DNA from: Norana najaformis
Lineage: Eukaryota; Annelida; Clitellata; Crassiclitellata; Hormogastridae
Assembly: GCA_964023275.1 (NCBI GenBank)
Contig: OZ029919.1
Coordinates: 8,575,202 to 8,639,201 of the forward strand
DNA: 64,000 nucleotides
Reading direction: 5' to 3'
Shown: positions 39,201 to 56,909 of the stretch, piece by piece
Position numbering within the stretch: position 1 is the stretch's first letter
Layout: every line of letters starts with the position of its first letter
The notes under the pieces: model-generated
Told to the model about the DNA's origin: nothing
The model's input: only the letters and a program-made list of their open reading frames with translations
The model's database searches: none
Made by a program: the position numbers and the translations under genes

Positions 39201-40351
39201 CTTATCAGAGTATGAAGCTGAAGCTTATCTCGTCGCCTGTTCCATCTGAAAGACGCTTCAGCAGTTGGATTGGAGGATCAATCTTAGCATCACTGGTAAA
39301 AGACTTCAGTCGCTGCTAAATCTAACACTGTTTATGATATTTGTGATATTATGGCATTTGCTTCATTTGTGGCTTCTGTTCATGTGGTTTGATCACGTCA
39401 CTCCTTTACTCGCAAAGCTACACTGGCTGCTTGTCAATTCCAGGATCACTTACAAGATAGCTCTCCTGATACGCAAGATTCTCTCAACCAATCGGCCTGC
39501 TTATCTGTCATCGTTCTTACAGCGCTATCAGCCATCCAGATCTCTGCGTTCGGCCACACAAAGCTGTTTGTCTCTTCCTGACATCCGTGACTATCGGTCT
39601 GAATTCTCCAGACGTGGATTCAGTCTTCTGGAACAGTCTTCCTGTTTACATTACAACATTCAGACATTTTCGTAAAGTGGCTCAAGACTTATTTGTACCG
39701 TCTTGCTTTTGTTGTCTGACCGAAGTGACTCATCCATGCCTACAATTCCTCACTCAGCCGATGGACATATGGCGTGTTAACAAATGTCTTACCTTACCTT
39801 ACCTCATCTTCGACAATCTCATGGACTTGACACGAGGGCTCGTGAATAAGCTGATGCCCTGTGCTTAGCATTTAAGTAACGCTTTAGAAATTTCTACATT
39901 ACGATTAAAGCAGCTTTTCAAAATGTAACCCTCTTTGAAATAGTGCTCATAGTGTAGCTCTTCAGATACATGCCAGTATTAACTGAGCATTGTGCTAGAT
40001 AGCTACTGTAGAGTAGCTAACTTCAGAGGGCACAGCTGAAAACCTGTTTTCCTTTACATTACATTCAACTTTTTCGCATAATTTATACATTGACATATTA
40101 CATATTTCAAGAAATAGTCTAGTCTAGTCGTATGTGGACTACTGCTGCATTTAATTTAGAAGCAATTTTAGCATGTGAGCTCCTTAAATTTGTGTTGCAA
40201 CTGCTGTTTGGTCTTTTTGAAGGTGTTGTACTAAAACTGATGCTTTTGTCTGTTGTTTTTACCTCTACAGGGTTCCTTTCAGCAGATGTGGATTTCAAAG
40301 CAGGAATATGAAGAAGGTGGAAAGAGTTGCGTGGAAAAGAAATGTCCTTGA
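30287..40351 (+). CDS. ACTL6A: Actin-related protein, BAF53/ACTL6A orthologue
   Basis: Twelve coding exons join in phase to 426 residues plus stop, against about 429 in vertebrates: 30287-30311, 31535-31611, 32975-33137, 33574-33674, 34019-34116, 34802-34896, 35350-35456, 37069-37335, 37752-37835, 38588-38683, 39209-39295 and 40271-40351. All introns are GT-AG. The protein starts [12 protein letters not shown], as in vertebrate BAF53. It has the first nucleotide loop ([16 protein letters not shown], residues 16-31) and the second (DSGAT, 167-171). It ends with [12 protein letters not shown] and [15 protein letters not shown]53 is the actin-like subunit of SWI/SNF (BAF), INO80 and TIP60/NuA4 chromatin complexes in the nucleus. 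The gene is divergent from the RBR array and co-oriented with HTATIP2. Confidence 0.96.
31099..31201. repeat. AAT/AAC triplet microsatellite in ACTL6A intron 1
   Basis: Mixed AATAAT and AACAAC repeats with a short interruption near 31160. Confidence 0.8.
32126..32742 (-). mobile_element. 5'-truncated RTE-like LINE fragment in ACTL6A intron 2
   Basis: The minus strand encodes the post-RT C-terminal part ([45 protein letters not shown]). It is closely similar to the last 620 bp of the element at 47379-50691. An 8-bp direct repeat CTATTTAT lies on both sides (32118-32125 and 32743-32750), as expected for target-primed insertion. The fragment keeps the element's 3' end, with a GCACAAGGTCAAGG tail, and lacks everything upstream. 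It inserted against the gene's direction. Confidence 0.85.
32751..32815. repeat. SINE-like fragment with TTTATATAGTGCC core
   Basis: The motif TACTATTTATATAGTGCCTTT followed by CTTGCAAAAGCACTAAGGC resembles the core of the short insertions at 43131-43316 and 60098-60328. It is only a short piece. Confidence 0.45.
35770..36400 (-). repeat. tRNA-like SINE interrupted by an L2-like fragment (ACTL6A intron 7)
   Basis: On the minus strand a tRNA-like head (GGTTAGTGTGCTGGAGTG, then GGGTTTCAAATCCC as a B box) is followed by a body containing ATAATGAGTACATTGACC. The rest of the body lies beyond a 0.3 kb insertion, at 35770-35811. The same body without interruption occurs at about 52735-52935, so the join can be recognised. 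Confidence 0.6.
35812..36131 (+). mobile_element. L2/CR1-like LINE 3' fragment nested in a SINE
   Basis: It encodes [17 protein letters not shown] and [12 protein letters not shown], which are end-of-ORF residues typical of L2/CR1 elements. The 3' tail is AGGCGCTTTATAGATCTAAAATTACAATTACAA. CAATGCTC occurs at both borders (near 35807 and 36136) as a probable target-site duplication. Confidence 0.65.
36925..36978 (+). pseudogene. Decayed duplicate of ACTL6A exon 8 start (pseudo-exon)
   Basis: An acceptor-like TGAATTTGCAG is followed by a frame reading [14 protein letters not shown] and soon a TGA. Real exon 8, 144 bp downstream, starts ATTTGCAG and reads [14 protein letters not shown]. Vertebrate BAF53 begins this segment EAVREGSP, as I recall it. 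A possible donor (TCT|GTAGAT) follows. It is a partial exon duplicate that has decayed, or a stop-containing cassette exon. Confidence 0.55.
37905..38355. repeat. Tandem duplication inside ACTL6A intron 9
   Basis: Two segments about 285 bp apart share TTGATTAAATGATTGTTG, GAATTTTATTTT, TATCCAGG-AGAATAAG and TTGGCATTG-CAA. They have diverged by many substitutions and small length changes. Confidence 0.7.
39385..39905 (+). mobile_element. L2/CR1-like LINE 3' fragment in ACTL6A intron 11
   Basis: Translation shows [30 protein letters not shown] and [13 protein letters not shown], the conserved end of an L2/CR1 ORF. A GTGAATAAGCTGATGCCC...CATTACGATTA tail follows, shared with other repeats here. 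The 5' part is missing. Confidence 0.75.
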
Positions 40352-41555
40352 GATGTCTGTGACTGTTGCGCTTCGTGACGATTTTTATGCTGAACACGGC
40401 TGTTCATTTTATACTTTACAGCAAAATTTTTTTATATGCGTTAAGCAGGTGCTTGCTTGTTTTTCATTATTTAAATAATGGCATTTAGTTTGTGGTCTGA
40501 GTCGGCATTTTGCCAGTGCATCTATGGCCGCAATTTTGCACCTCTGGTATACAGAGGGTTAATTATTCACATGTATGTATGTTTGTGTTTATGCATTTAT
40601 GTATGTATGCGTGTATGAGTATGCATGTTTGTGTATATTGACACTTATGTGGCGCCTTTTAAGTACCTTACTAAGGTACTAAATCCTGATGCATATTGTA
40701 AACATGGTTTGCAGTAGCACCATGTAACCCGTAACTGGGTTTTGGGATTGTTGCTGTTGACTTGTTTAGTTTTCACCCAAAATATCCTTTGTTATCAAGA
40801 CCATTCCCTTGAACACTGGTGCTGACAGAGGAGTTTTATAAATGAGCAAAACTGTGTTTCTTTGATTGGCCTGTAGATTGAGGAGACAGAAGATGAATTG
40901 ATAGAAATGATAGGAATTGTTGGAAGGAGCTGAATGATTGGTGAATTGCTGTACTGTTGGGAATGATGAGCGAAGAGATGTACTTAAATGGTGAATGTTG
41001 GAGGAGCTGTCTATAAAGATTCCGAAACTGTGGACTACAGCGAGTATTGTAAGGGATTGCTGTTGATCTTCTGAAGAGCATAATTGCAGAACTCTCGAGT
41101 TATTTCTGTGTCGATGAATTGTATGGAAGTCAGCACGGTATTTAGAGCAGGTGAAGTTTGCTGCAAAAGAGGATGTTAAAACATTTTTTGATCCATGTGG
41201 ATTATGGCATAAGGGTACTATTGGATTAAACTGAAATGTTGGTCGTAGCTAAACAATTGAATTTTATCCATGGCTCTTCACGACTAACTCTTATGTCAAG
41301 GCACTTTAAAAACCGTCCTGACCTAATTGAAATGAATGCTGGCTCTTTTTAAGAGTTGACGGCCTTCCTAATTGCATTCGTTGTTATTATTTTAACCAGA
41401 AGGAATGGGGAGTGATGCACAAAGTGATACAAAAGTACACAAGAGAAACTTGATCTAGAAGGGCAAGTCTTCGCCAGTGTTTGGCTTTCTGGCGATGCCA
41501 GGAAAGCAGTGCCCCATATCTCTGTTGAAGTGAAATGTATTTTACCCGCTTCATA

Positions 41556-41734
41556 TGCTGGTGGCACCTAGTGTCAGTTTGCAGCTGCCTGAGACGGAGG
41601 TCAGTGAGCGATAAACCTGACAGCCACCTTATGAAGTACATGGTGATGATGATGAACATTATATATTTGCTATTATTGTGTTAAGTGGAGGCTAGCGTGA
41701 GTGGTTGTAAAGCTGACACTAGGTGTTGCCAGCA
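41556..41734. repeat. MITE-like inverted-repeat element, unit 1
   Basis: A 22-bp left arm (41556-41577) and the matching inverted right arm (41713-41734) differ at two positions. They enclose a short interior with four TGA triplets. The same structure sits in unit 2. There is no coding capacity. Confidence 0.55.
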
Positions 41735-42958
41735 TAAAAGATAAGTATAACAGAGATCATACATTTACTGTCACTTGCATGAGTCCCCCATTAGGTTAAC
41801 TTGCTTGATGGATATGGAGAGACGTTCGAACAGAAATGCTGTCTTTTGTCTCCCTTTGCGCAAGGCGGCCATCCAAGACAAGTGATGAATGAACATGAAA
41901 TCATTAAATGGACACAAATGCATTTCACAACCTTTTTGGGCTGCAATTTCGGCAGCATTGCATGCGATCTCGGAAATTCATGACGGATAGTCCTAAGTAT
42001 GCATATATGTGACCATTACTTCCAAGGCCAGATATATCTGCCATCCTCCCAATGGATCAAGTGTGATGCTATCTGTTCAAGCTGACTGATGAGTTTGGTG
42101 GATTCTTGAACATGCAAAACTATCCCTTAGAGGAAGCCAGTTGCTCGCATGAGTTGCGTTGACCGCCTTGACCATTGCAGACGTTGCCTCAGAATGGATT
42201 AAGTGTTATTCACATGTTGTGTGCCTGTGGGCAAGTGATGTTTCTTGAGGTCCTTGTTTCTCTCAAATTGCAAACCACGCTGAAATTGGAAAGCTGTCAG
42301 AGACCACATCACGGCACCTGCAACACCGTGGTTCCTGCGGCTGAAGCCAGAAAGGCAGAAGGGCGTCACTGAGGTCACATGTCGAATACCTATATTATTA
42401 TTGTGACGGAAACTGGGGCTAGATTCTTTACCAGGATGACCTCTGCTAGTAACAACACTAGCTCGAAGTTCGACCCGCATGTGCACGGTTCCATGGTCTA
42501 TCTAGTGACTGATGATTAAGCCGTTAATAAACTATTATTCAAAACTAACGACAACAACCATCTAGGCCTACTTAAAGTCTGCGAAAGTTCGCTTCAGAGC
42601 GTAGAAGTTTTCCGTCTATTGGATATCTTCGCCTGGTGGATGAACAGCTCTGAACGAATCGTCTGCAGTCTGGTCCGACGAACAAACACAATTAGCTGCT
42701 CAGAAAAACGCCTCGATGCGGGAAAGTTCCTTTCCTGTGTACAACAGTGTATCCAGAAATCGGATCCTTTTAAGGTGGTATCCAATTCTGACAGCGAATG
42801 TTATGTTTTGATCGCGATTTGCTCGGGTGCACAGATCAGTTTAGTTTTTCTCTTTAGGCCTAGTGCTTGGACCGACTCGTGTCCTTCGCGGCACCGGTGC
42901 GTCAAATTCTGTGGCGTTACCTCTGTCACACAGAAAAATATATATAGCACAAATAAAA

Positions 42959-43382
42959 AGGTAAGGTAAAGTAAAGTTCCCCTATCTCACGAGTGAGACG
43001 TAAGATAGTCGCATCCCAAGGTCTTGGACACGGGGGTTAGCGCATCGCAGGACTTGCCGTTTACTTCCCAGCTTTACGCCGGTACCAAATTATACTGCTT
43101 GATGACAGAGGCACCGCGTGCGCAAATAACTGAATAATAATAATAATGACTATTTATATAGCGCCTTAGCTCAGCCGAGACCGAAGAAAAGGGCTCTGCA
43201 CATGGGTTCAAAAATCAACTACAGTCATAAGATATCCTAAAAAGATGTGTCTTGAGTCGTGACTTGAATGTGTCCAGGGATGGGGCATTCGTCACATTGT
43301 CAGGAAGACTGTTCCTTGCTCAGGGTCGTTACACTGAGTCGAACCCGCAACCGCATGGTCATTGACCAAACGGTGCTTGTTT
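42959..43382 (+). repeat. Dispersed repeat family A, unit 1, interrupted by a SINE
   Basis: The element begins AGTAAAGTTCCCC, includes TCTCACGAGTGAGACG, GGACACGGGGGTTAGCG and TTTACGCCGGTACC, and ends CATGGTCATTGACCAAACGG. The unit-2 copy at 57936-58202 is continuous. Here about 185 bp (43131-43316) interrupts it after GCGCAAATAACT. Reverse-strand relatives lie at about 53165-53430 and 51600-51745. Confidence 0.75.
43131..43316 (+). mobile_element. SINE-like insertion nested in repeat family A
   Basis: An AATAATAATAATGACTATTT start leads into ATATAGCGCCTTAGC. The body has no counterpart in the orthologous position of unit 2, which shows the empty site. It was gained after the duplication, or lost cleanly in unit 2. 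Confidence 0.65.
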
Positions 43383-44166
43383 AAAACTTTCTGAGGTTAG
43401 CTGGATTGATTTCTTCACTGTTTACCGATGACGCTTTTTAAAATAAAATAACTAAATCAATCTCAAGATTTTTAAATTCCGAGGGATCATAATTATGTAC
43501 CTGAGGTGGGTGGGGAATCTCATTCTAGTTGTTCGGAGGCGTGGCAGGTCGAAATCCGAGCTCGGTCTATTTATATAATATATGTGACTCGGCCGAAGAG
43601 GTTAGTTATCCGAACGGAAACTCATCGGATTCGTTTAATTTTTAATGTGGAGAAAAATTTCAATCGCAGTTGCTGCGGTTTGCGTTATAACAGCGTTTGT
43701 CTGTAACGAGTTGTATTTTTCAGACGTTACATGCAGGTTCGAGATGTAATTTAAACAGTAACATAAGCCAAGTAGTGATTTACTATTTTATATCAGTGAG
43801 TCAGCGATTCCGTGTTTATGGGCGATATTTGAACGCTCACATAACCACAGCGTCGAAGAGAAGGGGACGATTTTTCATGTTTAGGTTGAAAATTCATTTC
43901 ACATTTGGCGTCCAACTGTGAAGGTTCACACCAACGACCTGTAGAAATTAATGATCCGACAAATTTTAAAAGTATAAGGACAGGAGAAAGAGGAGGACAA
44001 GAATAAGGCCAACCCAGAAAGGCAGCACCGAGGTTTTAATACCATAAAATCGCCTCTGTGCTAACTATTGGAATATTTCACATTCAGAACAGATGTAGTC
44101 ACAATAAAAAATTATAAAAACAGGATTATAATATATTATTACACTCATAAATAAACGTTTTTTAGA

Positions 44167-50988
<6,822 letters not shown>

Positions 50989-52590
50989 ATGCACATTACG
51001 ATATAGTAGGGCTAACAGCCTTCTTCTAATTTTTGTTGTGAGAACCATTAATATTTGTAGAACCAGAAGTTTAATGACACCATAGGGCAACAGTCAACAG
51101 TGGCTTTTGACTTCTGTAGAAATGTTCTTGATAACAACAGTTCTGCTTTTAACAAGTTTGGTTTAAAAATCAATATCTTAAGTTACAAACAGCAAAACAT
51201 TAAACTTTCAAATTAACTGCAATGAATATAACTACTTCATTTGTCAGAAAAGTATGATAGTGAGAATCAGTTGGTCCGATGAGCACTCACCCTTTGAAGT
51301 CAGGCATGCAGGTATGAGCTCCCTCTGAGACAAAATGTTGCTTGGAGACAGCGATTAATGCCTGCCTAAGATAAGTTATCCTACATTTTCTGTAAGTTGT
51401 GAAAAAAGCAGTTTATTTCAATCCAACATTTTGAAGCTGTTGCTTCCTACGACGCTTCATCAGCCAAATATTGCCAAATTTTAGCTGTTACAGATACATT
51501 TTCTTCTGTGGAGATTGATGTTGCAGTACCCTTGGATCTTAACATCTTTGGGTGCAAATATATACATGTAAATAAATTCAGTTCTGGCTTGAGTTGGGAT
51601 GTCAAACAGAAGCCCTACAATGCACTGTGTCCTGTGTCCAGGTCCTTAAGTTCTGCTGTTACCAGCCCATGAGCGTAAGAAAAGAAAGTGTGGCATCTCT
51701 CCCATGTCTTGTTTATGGGTATGTGGTACTTTATTTTATTTACTACAGAGTTGCAGCTAACATAAAGTGAAAAAGAAAATGCTTTTCAGATAAAAATTCA
51801 CTGTTGTTGGCATTTAGAACAGTCATATTCATTATGAATGCTGGTTGAATTGGAACCTTTTCTTGGCATTTTAATTCATAGGCTGAGCATGCTGCAAAGC
51901 TACTGTTACTTTGTTGTGCTCCCTCATGCTGTGGCTTATGCTGTTGTTATTTGGAAGAAATCTAATTCTTTGACTTCTGTCCAAAAGGGCTCAGGTTCTT
52001 CTGTTATAAGTTTTTTGCAGTTTTCAAACTTCTTGTGTTTGTAGTTTACAGTACAAAAGTGAAAGATGTATGTCTTTTATGTATATATTTTTTTGTGTTC
52101 TAGGTGATATCTTTAATTGTATTTGCAATATTATAAATTTAAGTCTAATACCGATATTTGTTAAAATATAGATATTTATATAAATGTTTGTATAATTATA
52201 TAATCTAATAAATTGTGTATATAATATTCTTTTTGTACAATCCATGCAGAATGTCAAGATGCATGTGATAATTAGGGAAATTAGTTGACTGCTCTTTTTA
52301 TTCTTGTGTTTTATTGGTTTGTTGGTTTATAGTACATCGGTAAGTAAGTCTGATGGGTAAGTAACTGATAGATGAAGAGTTCTGTAAAGAAAACTCTACA
52401 AAATTTGTAAAGCTTAAGAAATTATTGAATCATTTAAGAGTGATGGTGATTGGTTAAATGCTGCTGAATTTTAGCGCTAACTTAAGTCATGTAATACAGC
52501 TTTCCTCCAGCACTACTTTAAATGTGGAAAGGTGAAGATTATTATTATTATTATTATTACGAAAATTTGTAACGCGCGCAAAGTCACTCC

Positions 52591-52653
52591 GAAATGCGAA
52601 TCGGAGGCACGGAAATGCGAATCGGAGGCGCGGAAATGCGAATCGGAGGCGCG
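52591..52653 (+). repeat. 21-bp minisatellite, three units
   Basis: The unit GAAATGCGAATCGGAGGCGCG is repeated three times head to tail with one substitution. It encodes a repeated CESEARK-type heptapeptide in one frame and is probably not translated. Confidence 0.9.
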
Positions 52654-52734
52654 GGTAAGTCATGACTTGATAAGAGAGGAAGAAGAGCAGTCCCTTAAAC
52701 CAGCCCTGAGGCAACGATGGGTATGAAGTGTTAG

Positions 52735-52935
52735 CGATTTTAATTTTCTGGGCTTCGGCAGATGAGGGCAGGTGGCTGACCCTCTCCCTCGCCACCTGAT
52801 CTTTCCACTGACAACGTACAGCCAGTATACTCGTTATGACTGAGTTGGCTAGGGGTACAATTCAGCCCACTGACCATTAGACTATCGTGCACGCTGCATC
52901 ATTTAAACTGCCTCCCTTTTGGATCCGTTGAGCAG
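52735..52935 (-). repeat. tRNA-like SINE, minus strand
   Basis: The minus strand shows a head with CACGATAGTCTAATGGTCAG, then CAACTCAGTCATAACGAGTA and a body ending in TCAGCCACCTGCCCTCATCTG. It matches the interrupted element at 35770-36400. Confidence 0.55.
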
Positions 52936-53164
52936 TGGCCTTCACTCTCAGTCTTTGCTGATGCCTTTGATAGCCAATTCCTATCTGAAAATATACTGAA
53001 ACGTGAGACAATGAGTTTTTTGCCTCAAGTTGAATGTGTGGGTTTATTATTCTGAAGATATTGGAGATTTGCAATCGCTATGAATTTTATAAGTAATTTC
53101 TGTTTTCCTGGTGTTTTGTGTTCTTTTGAGATTCTTTAGAAGGCATTTTTGGCACGGTGTGCTA

Positions 53165-53430
53165 TCGGTGACGGGTTTGGTCAGTGATCATGCGGTTGCA
53201 GGTTCGGCTCCATGTAATGACCCAGAGCGAGTTGTTTGTGCATGCCATGCCTCTATTACCAAGTAGTATAATTTGGCACCAGCATAGGCTGGGAAGTAAA
53301 CAGCAAGTCCTGCAATGCGATGGCCCCATGTCCAGGACCTTGCAGTTCGTCTATTGGCAGGCCAAGAAAAGGAGATGAGCGCCTCCCCTACATCTCACTT
53401 GTGTGATAAGGGACTACTTTACTTGACTTG
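53165..53430 (-). repeat. Dispersed repeat family A, reverse copy
   Basis: Reverse complement of the element at 57936-58202, for example GGTTTGGTCAGTGATCATGCGG, TGGGAAGTAAACAGCAAGTCC and ATCTCACTTGTGTGATAAGG. It is diverged but nearly complete. Confidence 0.7.
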
Positions 53431-53814
53431 GCTTTATACAAATTTGTGGCTTGACAATTCGGAATTTTGCAAGTACAGTATTGCTTATATTTAGTTTTCC
53501 TTGAGTTTTGTTCAAATCTTAAATAAAAACTTGCTATGGTCAAAACGTGTGCACTTTATTCAATTAACTAAAGTTCTAAATGTACTTGTATCTAGAAAGT
53601 GTTACATGCGTTAACAGTATAGCTTGCGTGTCAGTTAAATCAAGCGGGCATTCCTGAGTTATGTAGAAAAGGCTGCGAAATAAATTCCGGGGCTATTTAG
53701 TAAGAGGCTGTTAAAGCATATGACTGCTATGATTGAATAAATTGGCTTCTGTATTGCCGACAATTTAAGTCCGTCTCCTTTTAATAATTCCTTATGCATT
53801 AAATTGTCAGAGGT

Positions 53815-54060
53815 ACGTGAGTCTGTTAGCCTGCTGGACGGTCAACCCCGAAGTCAGGGATTCAAATACCCGCCAGAGCAGAAGGAGTACTATTCCACTT
53901 GCGCCCTGTGGAGAACTCGGCTATTAAACGAGTACCGATCCGTTCCTGCCTAACGATTTTGTTTTGAGTGAGTACCTGTGAATAAGCCGGTTCCCGCGAC
54001 TTAAGTCATGACTTAAGCTTTCGTTGGGCGCTGTAGAAATCTCGAGATTACGATTGCATT
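53815..54060 (+). repeat. SINE with tRNA-like head and LINE-type tail
   Basis: A head ending in the B-box-like GGGATTCAAATACC leads to a body (AACGAGTACCGATCCG) and then GATTTTGTTTTGAGTG, CCTGTGAATAAGCCGG and CTGTAGAAATCTCGAGATTACGATT. That tail is the same as the 3' end of the L2-like LINE at 58800-59743, which suggests the LINE mobilises the SINE. Confidence 0.65.
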
Positions 54061-55856
54061 GACCGTGCACTGGATGGGAAGGTCGTGCGATAAAGGAGAG
54101 AACTGATAGGCCGAGGCTAAGAAAAATGACGTCGATAACACTTTACACCAGTGGCTACCTCTCGGAGTTAGCTCAGGGGAATGCTCGTCTTTTTCAGTTG
54201 CAACACGAATTTAATCAGATTTTGGGATCTCGGCCAACACGTTGAACAGTGAATCAGTTTGTCAGAGTAATCGGCTCCTTCGGCCAAAACGTTACTTCAA
54301 GACGCCTTTGTGCACGAGGATATTGATTCCTATACCGATTGTTAGATATGTTTCAGACATTGGTATCTAGGGCAAGCACGGCCTGTACATGGGGACCTAA
54401 TTGATGTGGTGCCCATTCAAACGGGCAGCGATGGTGAACGATCTCGCCCGATAAATCGTTGGCAAATGAGAGGGGGTCCAGGCTATACAGGGGGGGTGTA
54501 GTTTCGGTCTGGAGATGTAACTGTAAATATACACGGTTACCTAACGTCTCGTTTCGAACTGCTAGGCGAACGTTTCAGTCTCGGAGCGGAATGTTTGGGG
54601 TCTCGGTCTCGATTCGAAGAATCTCGTGGGCATGCTGCTATAGAAAAGCGTGTACATACATACATATATACACACATACATAGCTACATACATACACTAG
54701 ATACATAGATGGACCAAACACAACAAAACTTCTTTTCTGAACCGTGGAAGCTCGTGCCGGCGGAATAACCATATCACCTTGCTCGGCAGAGCGAAGAAAT
54801 CTCGGCCAGGGTCGAAGTGGCTGAGACGCATAGCTCCATGAGATTAGATAGAGAACAACCTGCAAGGCAGTTACTCATAAGCTTTAAGATCCTAAACTCT
54901 GCGTTTTTACATAGTAAACCATTGCGGATCCTCTCATATAAAGTTGAGCAGAAATGAGAAAAACTGTTTCTTTGATTGAAAGAGAGATTTTTTATTGATC
55001 ACCAAAATAATAAACAATTACAGTCTGTCACATACATTGTTGCCAATGGGCTGACCCAAAAAGAACAAAAGGTTCCGCTACGTAGGTCATCTGTTTACAT
55101 CGTGGATTACAAATATGTGACAGCATTATACTGAGCAAATCTATAATGATATAATTTACATGAAGGAGACAGATGAATTGATAGAAATGGTAGTGATTGT
55201 TGGATGGAGCTGAATAATTGGTGAATTGCTGTACTGTTGTGAATGATTGAGTGAAGAGATGTACTTTGGTGAATGTTGGAGGAGCTGTCTATGAAGATTC
55301 TGAAACTGTGGACTACAATGAGAATCGTAAGGGATTGCTGTTGATTTTCTGAAGAACATAAATGCACAGCTGTTGAGTTATTTCTATGTTGATGAATTGT
55401 CTGGAAGTCAGCACGGTTTTTAGAGCTATTTAAGTTTGCTGCAAAAGAGGATGTTAAAACATTTTTTGATCCATGTGGACTATGGCATAAGGGTACTATT
55501 GGATTAAACTGAAATGTTGGTCTTAGCTAAACAATGTAATTGAATTTTATCCACATTGGCTCTTTATGGCTAACTCTTATGTCAAGGTACTTTAAAAACC
55601 ATCTTGACCTACTTGAAATGAATGCTGGCTCTTTTTAAGAGTTAACAGTTAGCCTTCCTAATTGCATTCTTCGCTATAATTTATAACCAGAAGGAATAAT
55701 TCCTTGAGGATTGTTGCACAAAGTGATACAAAAGAACATGATAGAAACTTCATCTAGAACGGCTAGTCTTCGTATATGTTTGGCTTTCCAACGATGCCAT
55801 GAAAAGCAATGCCTCTATTGCTCTGTGAAAGAGAAATGTATTTTACCCGCTTCGTA

Positions 55857-55943
55857 TGCTGGTGACACCTAGTGTCAGTTTTTGCAGCTGCCTGAGACGG
55901 AGGTCATCATGCGTTAAACCTGACAGCCACCATATGAAGTACT

Positions 55944-56022
<79 letters not shown>

Positions 56023-56094
56023 AAACATTTTTTATTTGTTATGTTAATTGGAGGCTAGGGTGAATTGTAAAACCTGACACTAGGTGTTCCAGCA
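55857..56094. repeat. MITE-like inverted-repeat element, unit 2, with expanded TGA run
   Basis: Arms lie at 55857-55878 and 56074-56094. The interior holds 26 perfect TGA triplets (55944-56021), compared with four in unit 1. Confidence 0.6.
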
Positions 56095-56545
56095 TAAAAA
56101 ATAAGTATAACGGAAATCAAACATTTACTGTCACTTGCATGAGTCCCTAGTGCGTTAAATTGCTGGATTGACATGGACAGATTTTGAAACAGAAGTGCTG
56201 TGTTGTCTCCCTTTGCGCAAGGCGGCCATCCAAAACGACCCCTTAGTAGAAGCCACTTGCTCACACGAGGTGCGGTGACCGCCTTGACTCTTGCCTCATG
56301 ATAATCTGATGCTGCCTCAGAAAGGATTAAGTGTCATTCACATGTTGTGCGCCTGTAGGTAAGTGATGTTTCTAGGCACGAGGTCCCTGTTTCTTTCAAA
56401 TTGCAAACTACGCTGAAGCTGGAAAGCTGTCTGAGACCACATCACGGCACCTGCAACATCGTGGTTTGTGCGGCTGAAGCCAGAAAGGCAGAAGTGCGTC
56501 ACTGAGGTCACACGACGAATATAAATACCATTATTGTGACGGAAA

Positions 56546-56770
56546 CTGTGTATCGTGAGTGGCTAGCACATAGGCCAATAAAGACACTGATATTAGGGTT
56601 GGACATATAAGCCACGCCCTGTACATGGGTGCGCAACGCCCATTGATGCAAGGCTACCAGTCTGATAATATACATGTAGCTGAACACACGTGTCATTGTA
56701 TCTATACCTATAGGCCAACCTGATATATGGTGTCAGAAGTGGGATGACACGTGTGTTCAGCTACATGTAT
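56546..56770 (+). mobile_element. LTR-retroelement fossil: short LTR end plus primer-binding-like site
   Basis: The sequence TGGTGTCAGAAGTGGGAT (56728-56745) is complementary to the 3' end of an animal tRNA-Leu. This is a primer-binding site type known from some Ty3/Gypsy elements. The ~180 bp before it, with an AATAAA, would be the LTR. It is absent from unit 1, so it was probably gained after the duplication. It is a broken remnant, with no element genes recognised nearby. Confidence 0.45.
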
Positions 56771-56909
56771 GTCTCCAGCTGAGCTGCTGAAAACTCTGAC
56801 ACTGTCTTTCCATGAGCAATAATGGACGCCATATTCTTATCCTCCAGGGCTGTGGAAAATGAAAATTTATCCATTTGATGCTAGAAATCTTTGAAATGGC
56901 CAAACAGTT

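Larger units (their letters stand above)
40352..44166. other. Intergenic: ACTL6A 3' side to HTATIP2 copy A
   Basis: No gene is supported. From about 40,840 rightward the sequence is duplicated at 54,955 onward. It contains a GTATGTATGT-rich run (40,570-40,640), a MITE-like hairpin, a SINE with a nested insertion, and about 540 bp of unique sequence (42,415-42,955). Confidence 0.5.
50989..54954. other. Intergenic between the two HTATIP2 units
   Basis: No gene is supported. An AATAAA at 51571-51576 could end the HTATIP2 copy A transcript. Contents are two minus-strand repeat-family-A pieces (51600-51745 and 53165-53430), a 21-bp minisatellite (52591-52653), a SINE (about 52735-52935), another SINE with a LINE-like tail (53815-54060), a copy of the CCCATTCAAACGGGCAGCG motif in reverse (about 54411-54430), and an ACATACAT-rich run (54650-54710). 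Confidence 0.5.

Noticed and set aside
43131-43316. tRNA gene near the GCGCC-containing sequence
   Set aside because: No cloverleaf could be drawn and the segment behaves as a mobile insertion with an empty site in the paralogue.
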